Assembly (NCBI GenBank): GCA_022710975.1
Contig: JAKLGA010000001.1
Span: 682,001 to 746,000 of the forward strand
DNA length: 64,000 bases
Reading direction: 5' to 3'
From: Myxococcota bacterium
GTDB lineage: Bacteria > Myxococcota > B64-G9
Of the stretch, positions 1 to 11,600 are shown piece by piece. The notes beneath the pieces were generated by a model that had not been told where the DNA came from, did not search any database, and saw only the letters and a list, made by a program, of their open reading frames with translations. The position numbers and the translations under genes were made by a program. How positions within the stretch are numbered: the stretch's first letter is position 1; every line of letters begins with the position of its first letter.

Positions 1-444
1 GCCTTCCAGGACACGCTCGAGGAGAAGGATCTGATCCCGCCGCCCATGCTGCCCGAGGAGAAGGACGAGGCCCCGGACGCTCCGGCGGGCGAGGCCGCCC
101 CGGGCGACGCGGCCGCCGGGCAACCGGCCGCCAAGGCCGAGGAGAAGCCCGGCGCGCCGGTCGGCGACAAGCCTGCCGACAAGCCCGCGCCGCCGGCCGA
201 GGGCGGGGACAAGGCCGCCGCCAAGCCGGAGCGGCGGCTGCCGCTCGGCGTCGGCCGCAAGCCGGCCGAGGAGGGCGGGGGCGCCGGGGCCACCGAGGGC
301 CGCACGGCCGCCTCCCTGCTGCAGCGGCAGCTGCAGCGCCAGCGGCAGGCCGCGGGTGAGGAGTCCGCCGAGAGCCCGGCGCGCCGGCCGCTCGGGCTGC
401 GGCCGCGGCCGAAGGCCGGGGATCCGGGCGAGGAGCAGGGCTGA
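1..444 (+). CDS. C-terminal part of an Ala/Pro/Glu/Lys-rich protein (5' end outside window)
   Basis: The frame is open from base 1 and ends at TGA 442-444, giving 147 residues of an incomplete protein. What is visible is low-complexity and probably disordered: runs of Ala, Pro, Glu and Lys, then two related short basic segments (RRLPLGVGRKP and RRPLGLRPRPK) around a Gln/Arg stretch. No fold can be assigned. The following gene starts 8 bp downstream with matching direction, so the two are likely co-transcribed. The visible part may be only a tail appended to a domain upstream of the window. Confidence 0.6.
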   Translation, partial: AFQDTLEEKDLIPPPMLPEEKDEAPDAPAGEAAPGDAAAGQPAAKAEEKPGAPVGDKPADKPAPPAEGGDKAAAKPERRLPLGVGRKPAEEGGGAGATEGRTAASLLQRQLQRQRQAAGEESAESPARRPLGLRPRPKAGDPGEEQG

Positions 445-452
445 GGGACGCC

Positions 453-929
453 ATGGGTGGCTTCTTCGAGATGGTGTGGTCGAAGATCCTGGACCTCCTG
501 GAGGGCGTCCGGGAGCTGTTCGGCAACCTGCTCCAGGACTTCAGGGACTCCAACCGCTACTTCAAGCTCAAGGCCGGGATGATCGTCGGATACGTGCTGG
601 TGGGCCTGGCCACCGTGCTGGTGTTCGTGCCGCCGGGCGAGCTCAACGAGATCGACGCGCGGCTGCGGGTGAGCAAGACCGAGATCATCGGCGGGCGCTA
701 CTTCCTGGTGGTGAACCAGGGCACCGCGGTGTGGAAGGACGTGCACCTGAAGCTCAACAACACCTTCGACGCGCGCTGGCCGGTGCTTCGGCCCGGGCGG
801 AAGAAGGCCTTCTTCTTCAGCCAGTTCCAAGATGCACGCGGCGTCCCGCCGGCCGAGGACATCGGCCTGCAGCGGCTGCGCATCGAGTGCAGCGCAGGGG
901 TGTTCGAGCGCGACTTCACCAGGCAATAG
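453..929 (+). CDS. Hypothetical protein with one transmembrane segment
   Basis: This 158-residue protein has an amphipathic N-terminal region (about 1-40), one hydrophobic helix at about 46-65 (GMIVGYVLVGLATVLVFVP), and a C-terminal domain of about 90 residues that would lie on the far side of the membrane. The C-terminal part has beta-type spacing (YFLVVNQGTAVWKDVHLKLNN) reminiscent of an Ig-like or FixG-like extracytoplasmic module; that is inference from pattern only. It starts 8 bp after the upstream gene and is followed 55 bp later by an exported protein, suggesting an envelope-related operon. Confidence 0.7.
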   Translation: MGGFFEMVWSKILDLLEGVRELFGNLLQDFRDSNRYFKLKAGMIVGYVLVGLATVLVFVPPGELNEIDARLRVSKTEIIGGRYFLVVNQGTAVWKDVHLKLNNTFDARWPVLRPGRKKAFFFSQFQDARGVPPAEDIGLQRLRIECSAGVFERDFTRQ

Positions 930-984
930 ACCGGTGGGGCCGCCCGTCCAAGCAGGCGGCGGGGCGGGAGACGGAGGACGGTTC

Positions 985-1665
985 ATGAACGCGAGGTGGC
1001 TGGCACTGGCGCTGGCGGTCTGCCTGGGCCTCGGTCCGGGTGGAGAGGCGCTGGCGGCAGGCAAGAAGAGCTCCAAGAAGAAGGACCGCTACAACAACGT
1101 CACCAAGACCATCCCCAAGAAGGAATTCACCGAGGCGCTGATCAAGCTGGCCAAGGATGACCGCATGCCCGTGGCCTCCTCGACCCTGGTGGAGAAGGGG
1201 CGCAGCGAGGACTACTACGGGGTGATCAAGCTGGTGGACGGGTTGCCGGAGACGTTCTGGGCCGAGGGCGCCAAGGGCTCGGGCAAGGACGAGTGGGTGG
1301 CCTTCTACGTCCCCGACGAGACCACGCACCTGGAGCTCACCCCGGGCGCGGGCAAGGACGACTTCGCCAACTTCAACCGGCCCAGGGATCTGCTGGTGGA
1401 CTACTACCAGGTCAAGCTGGAGCGGGACAAGGAGTCGGACGAGTACAAGCCCCGCTTCGTGTGGCTCGGCCGCTCCAAGTTCGCCTTCAAGGACGCACCC
1501 ACCCCGGTGCGGATGGAGGTGCCGGTCAAGCTGCCCGAGCTGGCCATCACCGACCGGACCATGTACGTGGGCGTGGTGATCCTGCAGCGCATCTACAAGG
1601 GGCAGTTCGACGACACCTGCATCGCGGAGCTCAAGGCCTCGGCCGTCTGGGGCGACGACCGCTAG
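985..1665 (+). CDS. Exported protein with discoidin-like (NADase-type glycan-binding) domain
   Basis: The protein has 226 residues. The ATG at 985 is chosen because it opens a clear signal peptide (hydrophobic core, then ALAAG at about residue 25); the frame is open further upstream but that extension is Arg/Ser-rich and overlaps the previous gene. After a Lys-rich stretch, residues 50-226 carry the pattern LVDGLPETFWAEG...DEWVAFYV, which resembles the DG-x-TAW-x-EG...GEWI hallmark of discoidin-like NADase-type glycan-binding domains. Such domains bind carbohydrate or serve as surface modules. Family assignment rests on that motif, so it is moderate. Confidence 0.65.
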   Translation: MNARWLALALAVCLGLGPGGEALAAGKKSSKKKDRYNNVTKTIPKKEFTEALIKLAKDDRMPVASSTLVEKGRSEDYYGVIKLVDGLPETFWAEGAKGSGKDEWVAFYVPDETTHLELTPGAGKDDFANFNRPRDLLVDYYQVKLERDKESDEYKPRFVWLGRSKFAFKDAPTPVRMEVPVKLPELAITDRTMYVGVVILQRIYKGQFDDTCIAELKASAVWGDDR

Positions 1666-1671
1666 CGGCCG

Positions 1672-2226
1672 TCACTCCTCGTCCTTGCGGTTGCGCCCGG
1701 AGCGCGAGCGGTTCGGGCCGCCGCCGGTGCCGATGCTGCGCACGTACTCGATGAACGCGGCGCGATCGTCCATGATGTTGTGGTAGTCGCCCCGGCCGCG
1801 CCCGCCCCGGTGGCCGCCGTCGTGGCGCCGGGCTCCGCCGCGGTCGTCCCGGCGCTCGCCGCCAGCCGGGCGGGGAGGCCGGCCAGCGCTGCGCGCGCCG
1901 AGCGCCATGGTCAAGAGCTCGCCGCACAGGGCGTCCAGCTCGATCCCCTCCTGGCGGGCCAGGAAGGCCAGCTCGCGGTGCAGCCCGGCGCTCACCTTGA
2001 GCTGGAGCTCTCCGCTCCACTCGGCCCGGTCGATGGGCGTCGGCATGTTCTTGCCGGCCTCGGCCGCCTGGCGGAAGGCGGCCTCGATGGCCTCCTCGAC
2101 CTTGCCCAGGGCCTCGGCGCGGGTGGCGCCCTCGGCCTGCACGCCGTCCAGCTCGGGCACGCGCACCAGGAAGTGGCTGCGCTCCGCGTCGTACTGGATC
2201 ACCACTCGGTACCCATCCGGAATCAT
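1672..2226 (-). CDS. HicB-family antitoxin-like protein with RHH domain and Arg/Gly-rich tail
   Basis: The protein has 184 residues and starts at ATG 2226, overlapping the stop of the upstream gene by 4 bp (ATGA), which argues for translational coupling. Residues 5-60 match the HicB partial RNase H fold (VVIQYDAERSHFLVRVPELDGVQ, then EGATRAEALGKVEEAI). Residues about 75-110 look like a ribbon-helix-helix DNA-binding domain (LQLKVSAGLHRELAFLARQEG). The last 60 residues form an Arg/Gly/Asp-rich tail unusual for the family. HicB normally pairs with the small toxin HicA; no HicA-like reading frame flanks it, so it may be a solo regulator. Confidence 0.75.
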   Translation of the reverse strand: MIPDGYRVVIQYDAERSHFLVRVPELDGVQAEGATRAEALGKVEEAIEAAFRQAAEAGKNMPTPIDRAEWSGELQLKVSAGLHRELAFLARQEGIELDALCGELLTMALGARSAGRPPRPAGGERRDDRGGARRHDGGHRGGRGRGDYHNIMDDRAAFIEYVRSIGTGGGPNRSRSGRNRKDEE

Positions 2227-2429
2227 GAGACTCTCCCTTGTCCGGCGCTCCCCTCTCCAGGGGGCCCGGCGGGCGGTGTGGAGGGCCGCCGTCGGTTCAG
2301 GCTCTCGCCCAGACGGCGGGTGGCCCGGTTGGCCACCATGATCACGATCAAGTACACGGCGAACAGCCCCAGCACGATCGCGGCCACCGTCAGGATCCGC
2401 AGCACCGAGGCGTCCGACCAGAAGTCCAC
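2223..2429 (-). CDS. Small single-pass membrane protein
   Basis: This 68-residue protein has a GTG start at 2429, about 90 nt downstream of a candidate promoter. Residues 10-32 form one hydrophobic helix (VLRILTVAAIVLGLFAVYLIVIM), followed by a basic, Pro-rich cytoplasmic tail. It overlaps the HicB-like gene by 4 bp and probably leads that operon. Function is unknown. Confidence 0.6.
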   Translation of the reverse strand: MDFWSDASVLRILTVAAIVLGLFAVYLIVIMVANRATRRLGESLNRRRPSTPPAGPPGEGSAGQGRVS

Positions 2430-2525
2430 GTGCGCTCCTCGCGCAGGCTGAACACTTTTCTTTCTCGCGCGTTGCGACCTCGGGGCGGCCAGGCGGGCCG
2501 TGCCCCGGAAGAGCGAGGTCGCCCC

Positions 2526-2555
2526 TTGCTACCACGCCCAACCCCGGGCTGTCAA
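2526..2555 (-). promoter_or_regulatory. Candidate sigma-70 promoter for the small membrane protein / HicB operon
   Basis: On the minus strand TTGACA (2555-2550) is followed after 18 bp by TAGCAA (2531-2526). The -35 box is a perfect consensus match; the -10 is weak. It points to the gene starting at 2429 and would give a leader of about 90 nt. Confidence 0.5.
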
Positions 2556-2579
2556 ACCCGCCCGCTTCCCGGCCAGAAA

Positions 2580-2610
2580 TTGGCCCCCCTCCGGGGCGGT
2601 GTGCTACCAT
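2580..2610 (+). promoter_or_regulatory. Weak candidate promoter for the giant TPR gene
   Basis: TTGGCC (2580-2585) and TACCAT (2605-2610) are separated by 19 bp, a slightly long spacer. It lies about 50 bp before the chosen start at 2661, in the divergent region shared with the promoter at 2526-2555. Confidence 0.3.
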
Positions 2611-2660
2611 GCCTCCGGCCCCAGGGGGACCTCCCCCCTCCACGAGGGCGAGGGCTCGGC

Positions 2661-5600
2661 ATGCACGGGCAGGACGCCCAGGACCCCGATCCCGAGCTGC
2701 GGAAATCCGCTGGGAATCCGCTCGGCTTCGGGCTCGAATTCAGGCGCGGAAGCACGCTCGTGACGCTCGGGGGGCGGACCCTCCCGGGCGGGCTCCGGGT
2801 GGAGCGCCTGGAGCTCGAGGTCCCCGAGGTCAGCTTCCCCTTCGACGTGAGCGGCGGGGCCGAGCAGTTCCGCCACCGCCGCTGCCGCCTGCGCCTGCTG
2901 GGAGTCTCGATCGGTCAGGCCGAGCTGGCTCCCTGGCTGGAGGCGGCGCTGGCCGAGGGCCAGCAGGGCGTCGCGGAGCTGCGCCTGGCGCTCGACGGCG
3001 GGGAGGGCTGGCTGGCCGGGAGCCTGTCCGCCGGGGCGCAGGCCGCGCCCTTCACCGCGCGCTTCGCCGCCGAGGGGATCGACGATCTCGGGCTGCGGGT
3101 CGGCTTCCACGACCTGCGCCTGTTCGGTCCGCTGCCGTTGCCGGCCTCCGCGTTGGTGGGACGCCTGGCCCGCGCGCTCGCCGGCTGGCGGGTGGAGCAG
3201 CCCTCGGCCGGCTGGCTGGTGTGCCACCCGGTGCGTGACCTGCTGCGCCGCCTGCTGCCGATGCACGGATGGAAGGTCCCCGATCTCAAGGGGTTGCGGC
3301 TGGACCGTGTGCGCCTGAGCCGCGGGCGGCTGGAGGTCTGGACCGCCCGCTACCCCGACGAGCTGCCCGGGGACGTGGAGCTGGAGGGAGAGCGCGCGGC
3401 CCGGCGGGCCTTCCTGCTCTTCCGCGAGGGGACGGAGCTGCACGCCACGGCCGAGGCTGCCCTGCGTGATGGGCGGCTGGCCGAGGCCCGCGCGGGCTAC
3501 CTCGGCCCGGGCCAGGTCGAGCCGGGCCACCCGCTGGCCGCCCGCCGGCTGCTCGAGATCGGCCAGGCCGAGGAGCAGCGGGCGGAGGCGGTCGAGGACC
3601 TGGTGCGCGATCGCCTGACCCGCCAGCCCGAGGACGTGCACACCTGGCTGGCCAGGGCCGCGCTGCTCGAGCGGCGCGGCGCCCTGGCCGAGGCCGGCCG
3701 GAGCCACGAGCGCGTGGCCGAGCTGTGCGAGGCGCTGGGGCAGAACCGCGATGCGGCCCTCGCCCGGGGCCGGGCCGGAGCGCTGCTCAGCGGCCCCGAT
3801 CGCCCGCGGGCGGTGGAGAATCTGGAGCGCCGCCTGGTGCTCGAGCCCGAGCACCGGCCGACCCTGCTCGGGCTGGCGGAGCTCTACGGGCTGGAGGGCC
3901 AGTGGTACCGGGCCCTGCGGGTGCTGCTGCGCCTGGCCCGAGGGGAGGAGAGCCCGCAGGCGGCCGCGGCCCACCACGCCCGCATGGGCGCCATCTACCT
4001 CGAGCGGCTCGAGGACCTCGAGCAGGCCCGGCGCCACCTGGACGTGGCCCTGGCCTCCGACCCGGGCAACCTGGACGCGCTGACCGCCATGGCCGAGGTC
4101 CAGCAGCGCCGCGGCCAGGCCGAGCGCGCCGCCCGGTTGCTGGGCGAGGTGCTCGAGCGGCTCGAGCCCGCCGACGATCAGGCCGCGCTCGAGCGGTCCC
4201 TGGACACGCGCCTGCGGTTGGCCCGCCTGTGGGAGGAGGCCCTCGACGACCGCGCCGCGGCGCTGGGCCACTACACCCACGTGCTGCGCCTGCGGCCCGA
4301 CCACCTCGAGTCGCTGTTCCGCGCCGGCCGGCTGGCCCTGGAGCTCGGCCAGCTCGACCAGGCCGACGACCTGTGGAGCCGGCTGCTGGAGGCCGAGGCG
4401 GCCGGGCAGGCCCTGACGCCCGACGTGCTGCGGGCCACCTGCCTGGGGCTGGGCCGCATCCACGCCAGCCGGCCCGACGGGGCACGCGAGGCCCGGCGCC
4501 ACCTGGCCCGGGCGGTGCGCCAGGACCCGCGCGATCTCGAGGCCTGGGAGGCGCTGGAGGCGATCGACCGGCAGCGGCAGGCCTGGGCCGAGCTGGTCGA
4601 GGATCTCGAGGCCCTGGCCGTGCTGCGCCAGGCCCCGCCCGCGGCCCAGGCCGCCCTGCGCGAGGCCGCCCTGGTGTGTGAGCACTCCCTCAAGGACCCG
4701 GGCCGCGCCGAGGGCTTCTACCGGCGCGCGCTCGAGGGAGTGCCCGGGGACCAGGTGGCCCTGGACGGCCTGACCGCGCTGCTGGAGAAGGGCCGCCGCT
4801 ACGCCGAGCTGGACGCGCTGTGGCAGTCCACGATCCGCGCCGACATGAGCTCGGCCGAGGCGGCCACCCGCTGGGCCCGCGTGGGTGAGCTGCGCATCGA
4901 GCACCTCGGCGACCTGGCGGGCGGGCTGCAGGCCCTCGAGCTGGCGTTCCGGCTGGACCGCGGCAACCGCAAGGTGGTGGAGCGGTTGCTGGAGCTCTAC
5001 CGGAAACACGGTCGCCGGGCGGAGCTCGTGGAATTGATCGGCCGCATCGACCCGAGCGCCTTCGAGGTGGCGGCCCGGGTGGATCTGTGGCTGGAGCAGG
5101 CGCGCCTGCTGGCCGAGCAGCCGGGGCAGGCCGAGCGCGCCATCGCGGCCTACCGCCGTGCGCTGGAGGACGATCCCGAGCTGCTGGAGGCGCACCGGGC
5201 GCTGGCGGACCTGTACGCCGAGACCGAGGACTGGGCCCAGGCGCGGGTGGCCATCCAGCGAGTGCTGGACCTGGCCGGGGAGGGCGGGCTGTCCGGGCCG
5301 GGGCTGACCGACCTGCACCGCCGCCTGGCCGCGGCCGAGCAGGCGCTCGGCGACCACGAGGCGGCCATCAACCACCTGAAGGTGGTGCTAGGGCGCTTCC
5401 CGGAGGACGAGGACGCCGCGGATCGCATGGCCCAGCTCCTGCGGGCAGAGGCCCGCTGGGAGGAGCTGGCCGAGCTGTACGCCGGCCGCGCGGCGCGGGC
5501 GAGCGGAGAGCAGGCCGCGGCGCTGCACACGGCGGCGGCCTCGATCTGGTGGGAGAAGCTGCGCCGCCTGGAGGCGGCCGGTGACGAGTTCGAGCGGGCG

Positions 5601-8600
5601 GTGCAGGCCTCGCCCGACAGCGAGGCCGCGCCGGCCAGGCTGGCCTCCCTGCAGCGCCTGGCGGCCGAGCAGGGCCAGTGGGATCGCGTGGCCGAGGTGC
5701 TGCGCCGGCGCATCGCGCGGGCACCGGCCTCCGAGGTGGCGCCGCTGTGCATGGCGCTCGCCTCGGTGCTCGAGGCGCAGCTCGCCGATCCGGCCGCGGC
5801 GGCGGCCTGCTGGCAGCAGGCCCTGGAGGCCGAGCCCTCGCACCTGCCGGCCCTGCTGCGGCTGGCCGAGCGCCGCGCCCAGGAGGAGCGCCACGCCGAG
5901 GCGATGGCCCTGGTCCGGCAGGCGCTGGCCGCTCCGGAGGGCGCGCTGACCGCCGAGCAGCGCGGCGCCGTGGCGCTGGTGGGCGCGCGCGCGGCCTGGG
6001 CGCTGCGGCGAAGCACGGAGGCCACCGAGCTCTACCAGGCCCACCTGCAGGCCTTCGCCGGGCGCTCCTGCGCCGACGTGGACCCCGAGGCCTTCGAGCG
6101 GCTGGAGCTGCTGCTGCGCGAGGCGCGGCGCTTCGAGGAGCTGGCGCGGCTGTACCAGCAGTGGCTGCAGGCCGGCCAGCTGCCCGAGCGGCACGCGGGC
6201 GTCAGGCGCGCGCTCGCCCTGCTGCTGTACGAGCACCTCGAGCAGCCCGGGGAGGGGTTGGCGGTGCTGTCCGAGCACGTGCAGGCCCAGCCCGAGGATC
6301 AGCTCGCGGTCGGCGATCTGGCCCGCCTGCTCAGGCAGGCCAGCCGCTGGGCCAACCTGGCCGCGCTGTGGCGGGGGCAGTGGGAGCGCGCACCGCAGGA
6401 GGCCGAGCGGCTGAAGCGGCTCGAGGAGCTGGCCGAGCTGCTGCACCTGCGGCTGGACGACCCGGACGGCGCCGCGGACTGCTACCGGCGCCTGATCGCG
6501 CTGGGCCACCCGCCCGCCTGGGACCGGCTGGCCGGCCTGCTCAGGCGCGAGGGCCGCCACGCCGAGCTGGCCGAGCTGCTGGCCGAGCGCGCGGCGCGCG
6601 AGAGCCCGGCCGAGGCGGCTCCGCTGTGGGCCGAGCTGGGTCACCTGGCCCGGGGACCGCTGCAGGACCGGGCCCGGGCGCTCGAGGCCTTCGGGCGCGC
6701 CCACGCCGCCCGCCCGGACCGCGAGGTGCGCCAGGCCATGCTGGCTGTCCTGGCGGAGCTGGGGCTGGACGCGCGCCGGCTGCAGTTCCTGGAGGCCGCC
6801 GCGACCGACGAGCCCGACCCGGAGGAGCGCAGGCGCCTGTGGCTGGAGCTGGCGGAGGGCTGCCTGGCGGGCGAACCCGGGCGCGAGGCCCGGGCGCGGG
6901 CCCTGGGCGCGCTCCGCCAGGCGCTGGAGCTCGAGCCCGAGGCCGAGACGGCCGCGCGGGCGCTGGCCCTGGCCGAGCGGGATGGCGACGAGCAGGCCGC
7001 CAGCGAGCTGCTGGGCGTGCTGGTCGATCTGGCCGGGGACGGAGAGGACTCGGCCCGGCAGCTCATGCGCCTGGGCCGGCTGTACGCGCGCCGCGAGGAG
7101 GGGCACACGCGCGCGGCGGCCGCCTTCGCCGAGGCCGCCCGGCGGGCCCCGGCCTGGCTGGAGCCGGCCGAGGCGCTGGTGGAGGCGCTGGAGCGCGGCG
7201 GGGATCCAGCCGGCGCCGCGGACGGCATGCAGGCGGTCCTGGAGCGTTGCCCGCCCGAGCAGCGCGCCGAGGGGCTGCGACGGCTGGCGACCCTGCGCGC
7301 GCAGGCTGGCCAGCCCGAGGCCGCCATCGCGGCCCTGGGCCAGCTGGTCGAGCTGGCGCCCGGCGACCTGGCTGGCCGCGTGGAGCTCGAGCGGCTGCTC
7401 GGGCTGGCGGGGCGACACGCCGAGCTGGCCGCCTCGATCGAATCCGGGCTGGCCCAGCCGGGCGGCGCACCCGAGCCCGGCCGCTGGTTGCAGGCGGCCG
7501 TGGGATGGTGGCGGGCGGATCGGCCGGAGCAGGCTCGCGCGGCCCTGGACAAGGCGCTGCTGCAGGCGCCCTCGGGCGGGGAGGCGATCGCCTGGCTGGA
7601 GAGGCTGGCCGCTGAGCACCCGGACTGGCCGGCGGTCTGGTCCCGCCTGGCGAGCCTGGCCGCGGAGATCCACCGGCCCGATCGTGAGGCCGAGGCCCTG
7701 CGGCGCCTGGCCGAGGTGGTGCAGGCGGGCGAGCGCCTGCAGGCGCTGCGGCGCGTGGCCCGCCTGTCCTGGGAGGGATTGAACTCGTCGCTGGGGCGCG
7801 CCGTGGGCGCCTGGGGTGGCGCGGTGCCCACCGCCGTGCGGCCCACGGTGCAGCGGCTGCGGACCGATCTGGAGCGCCTGCTGGCCTGCGCGCCGGACGA
7901 CCCGGAGGGGCTCGACCAGCTGATCGCCCTCGATCGCCTGGAGCACCGCCACGAGTCGCTGGCGGAGCTCCTGGCCAGGCGCGCGCTGTCCGCCGAGAAC
8001 ACGGTGCGCCTGGCCGCGCTGCTGCGCGAGCGGGCCGAGCTGCTCATGGTCCAGCTCGACCGGGAGCCCGAGGCCCTGCCCGTGCTCGAGCGGCTGGCGG
8101 GGCTGCTGCCGGCCGAGCGCGGCACCTGGCGGGCCCTGGTCCGCCTGTACCGGGGCGCGGAGCGCCCGTCGCAGGCCGCCGGGGCCCTGCAGCACCTGGT
8201 GGCCCTGGGAGGCACGGCGGAGGAGCAGGCCCGCCTGTGGTCGGAGCTGGGCGAGCTGCGGCTCGGCCAGCTCGGCGACGAGCGCGGGGCGGCGGACGCC
8301 TTCCGCGAGGCCGCGCGCCTGGCGCCCGCGGCCCCCGAGCCGCTGCATCGCCTGCGCGAGCTGGCGGTGAGGCTGGACGACCTGCCCCTGCTGGCCGAGG
8401 CGCTGGAGAGCCTGGCGAACCTGGGCTCCAGGCCGGCCGAGCAGGCCGAGTTCCACCGTTCGGCGGGCTTGCTCCACTGGCGCCTCGGACAGCCCCAGGA
8501 GGCGCGCCGGAACTTCGAGCGGCTGCTGGTCCTGGACGCCGAGGATCTGACCGCCCACCGCTTCCTGGCCCGGCTGCTGGTCGAGACCGAGCCGCTGCAG

Positions 8601-11600
8601 GCCCTGCACCACCTGGACTGGCTGGAGCGGCGGGCCGAGCTGCTCCTGCCCTCGGACGCCAGCCGGGTGAAGGCCGAGCTGGCCCACGCGCTGGAGATCC
8701 GCCTGGCGCAGGACCCGGCCGACCGCGCCGCCCTCGAGCGACTCGAGCCCCTGCTGATCGGGCGACCGCCGGCCGAGCGCGGGGCCTTCTACCTGCGCTG
8801 GGCCGAGGGGCCGGCCGCCGGCGCCGAGCGTCCGGCGCTGGTGGCCAAGGCAGCCGCAGCGCTCGAGGAGGGCGGTGATCGGGCCGGCGCCGAGGAAGCC
8901 TGGCGGCGCTTGTTCCTGGCCGCGCCCGAGCTGGACGAGGCCTTCCAGCGCCTGAGCGAGGGCCTGCGGGCCCGGCAGGCCTGGGAGGCGCTGCTCGAGG
9001 TCCTTGAGCGGCGACGGCGGGTCGTCACCCGGACCGAGGAGCGCGCCGAGCTGGCCTTCGAGGTCGCCTCCCTGCTGGAGCGCCTGGGCCGGCCGGACGA
9101 GGCCGACGAGCCTTACGAGGCCTGCCTGGAGCTGTGCCCCGATCACCTGCCGTGCCTGCGCGCCCTGGCGGACCTGCGCGAGCGCGAGGGGCGGGTGGAG
9201 GAGGCCGCGCGCTTGGTGGAGCGTATGCTGGAGCGCGCGCCGGTCGGGGAGCGGGCGGCCCTGGCGCTGAGAAGGGCGCACATGGGCGAGCGCCTGGGCG
9301 AGCTCGAGGCCCAGGTGCGCTTCTACCGCGAGGCCCTGCAGGCCGCGCCGGGGGACGTGAGCACGCGGGTCTCGCTGGTCCAGGCGCTCGAGGAGGCCGG
9401 CCAGCACGAGCAGGGCTGCGAGGCGCTCACCAGCCTGGCCGCGCTGGAGGGGCCCGTGGCTGCGCAGGCCCTGCAGGATCTGCGCGAGAGCCTGCGCGCC
9501 GACCGGCTGCGGGCGCACCTGCTGCTGCTGCTGGCCGAGCGCGGCAGCACCGCGGCCTCGCCGGAGCTGTGGCTCGAACGCGCGGATCTGCTCGAGCACG
9601 GCGGCCAGCTGCCCGAGGCGCTGGTCGCGCTGCAGCGGGCCCTGGCGGTGGAGGGCGCGCACCAGCCGGACTCGACGCTCCGGCTGGCGGGGCTGCAGCG
9701 GCGGCTGGGCCAGGCGCAGGAGGCGCGCCGCACGCTGGAAGACGCGCTCGGCGTGTGGCCGGACGCGCCCGCGATCCTGGAGGCGCTGTCCAGCTTGCTG
9801 GTAGAGCTGGGCCAGGAGGAGCGCGCCGTCGAGTTGCTGGAGCGGCTGGCGGCTGGCGCCCAGGGCTCCGAGGCGGTGGGCTGGTGGCTCAGGCTGGGCG
9901 AGCTGCGCCAGCGGCTCGGCACACCGGAGCTGGCCAGCGCAGCGCTGGAGCGCGCGCTGCAGCTCGATCCGGCCGCCGAGGCCGCCTACGCCGCCCTGGA
10001 GAGCCTGTGGCTGGCGCAGCCCGAGGACGGCGCCCGGGCGGCCGAGCGCGCCGCGCGCCTGGCGGCGCTGTACCAGGCCTGGGCCACTGGACCGGCCGGC
10101 GGTGAGGCCCGCGCGCACCGCCTGCGCCAGGCGGCCGAGCAGTTCTCAGCGGCGGGGCAGGCCGGGCAGGCCGCGGAGGCGCTGCGCCTGTCGCTGCGCT
10201 TCGACCCCAGCGGCACCGAGTCTCACCGGCTGCTGGCCCCCCTGTTGCGGGCGCAGGCGGCCTGGGAGGAGCTGGCCGGGTTGCTCGGGGAGTGGTTCGT
10301 CCGGGAGCCCGGCCAGGAGCGCCGGGCGGCGCTGGCCTACGAGCTCGGGCGGCTGTCGGCGGAGCGGCTGGGCGATCCCGGCGCCGCGGCGGCCCACCTG
10401 GAGCGCTGCCTGCAGCTCGCGCCCGAGCACGCCGAGGCGCTGCTGCTGCTGGGCGACCTGCGCTTCGCCGACGAGCGCTGGCAGGAGGCCGAGGCCTTCT
10501 ACGCGCAGCTCGGCGAGCGGGCACCCGAGGCGCGGCGCCGCGATCTGGACATCCGCCGGGGACGCATCGCCGAGCGGCTGGGCGAGCTCGGGCAGGCCGC
10601 CGAGCGCTTCGCCCGGGCCGCCGCGCTGGGGGATGCGGACGGCTCCGCCCACCGCAGCCTGGTGCGGGTGCTGGCGGCCTCCGGGCGCGCCCAGGAGGCG
10701 CGCGACACGATCGATCGTCTGCTCGCGGGAGTCGCGGACGGAGAGGCGGTCGAGGCCGCCCTGTCGCAGCTCGAGCAGCAGGTGGAGGCGCCCGAGGTGC
10801 GCGTCCACCTGCTCGAGCGTATGGCGGAGCGGGCCGCCCCTGGGGAGCAGGTCGGGTTGTGGATGCAGCAGGCCGAGATCCTGCTGCGCATCGAGCGCCA
10901 GGCGGAGGCCGCCGCGCGCATGCAGCGGGCGCTCGCCTTGCCCGGGGAGCACCGCTTCGAGCTCGCCCTGCGGCTGGCGGAGCTGCAGCAGGAGGTGCTC
11001 AGGGACGGCGCCGGGGCCGCCGACAGCCTCGCCTTCGCCCTGGCCCACAGGCCCGCGGACACGACCGACGCCGACTGGGTCGGGTTGCTGCTGCACCTGG
11101 CGGACCTCCAGGAGGGGGCCGGGCGCTGGGCCGGCCTGGCGGAGACCCTGGAGCGGCTGTTGCCCGGCGTCGAGGCGGCCCGCCGGGCCGGGCTGGCCGC
11201 GCGCCTGGCCGCGGTGAGGGCGCGGTTGGGGCTGACGGCCGAGGCCGTGGCGGCGGCCGAGCAGGCCCTGGCGGACGATCCGGGCCTGAGCGCTTGCTGG
11301 AGCCTGCTGGTGGAGCTGCAGCGCGAGCGGTTGGCCCCAGCCGAGCTGCGCGAGCTGCTGCTGCGCTGGGCCCGCAGCCCGGGTGCGGGCGAGCGGCGCG
11401 CCGACCTGTGGCTGGAGATCGCCGAGCTCGCGCGGGCCGCGGGTGAGCCGCGCGCGCACCTGGAGGCCCTGCGCGGCGCGGTCGAGGCCGCGCCCGAGCG
11501 GCTCGAGGCCTGGCGGCGGCTGGCGGCCGCGCTGGCCGAGCAAGGCCCGGTGGACGCCTGGGCCCAGGCCCTGCAGAGGTGCTTCGAGCTCGAGCCGCAG

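Noticed and set aside
832-984. N-terminal extension of the discoidin-like protein
   Set aside because: The extension overlaps the previous gene, is Arg/Ser-rich, and would bury the signal peptide.
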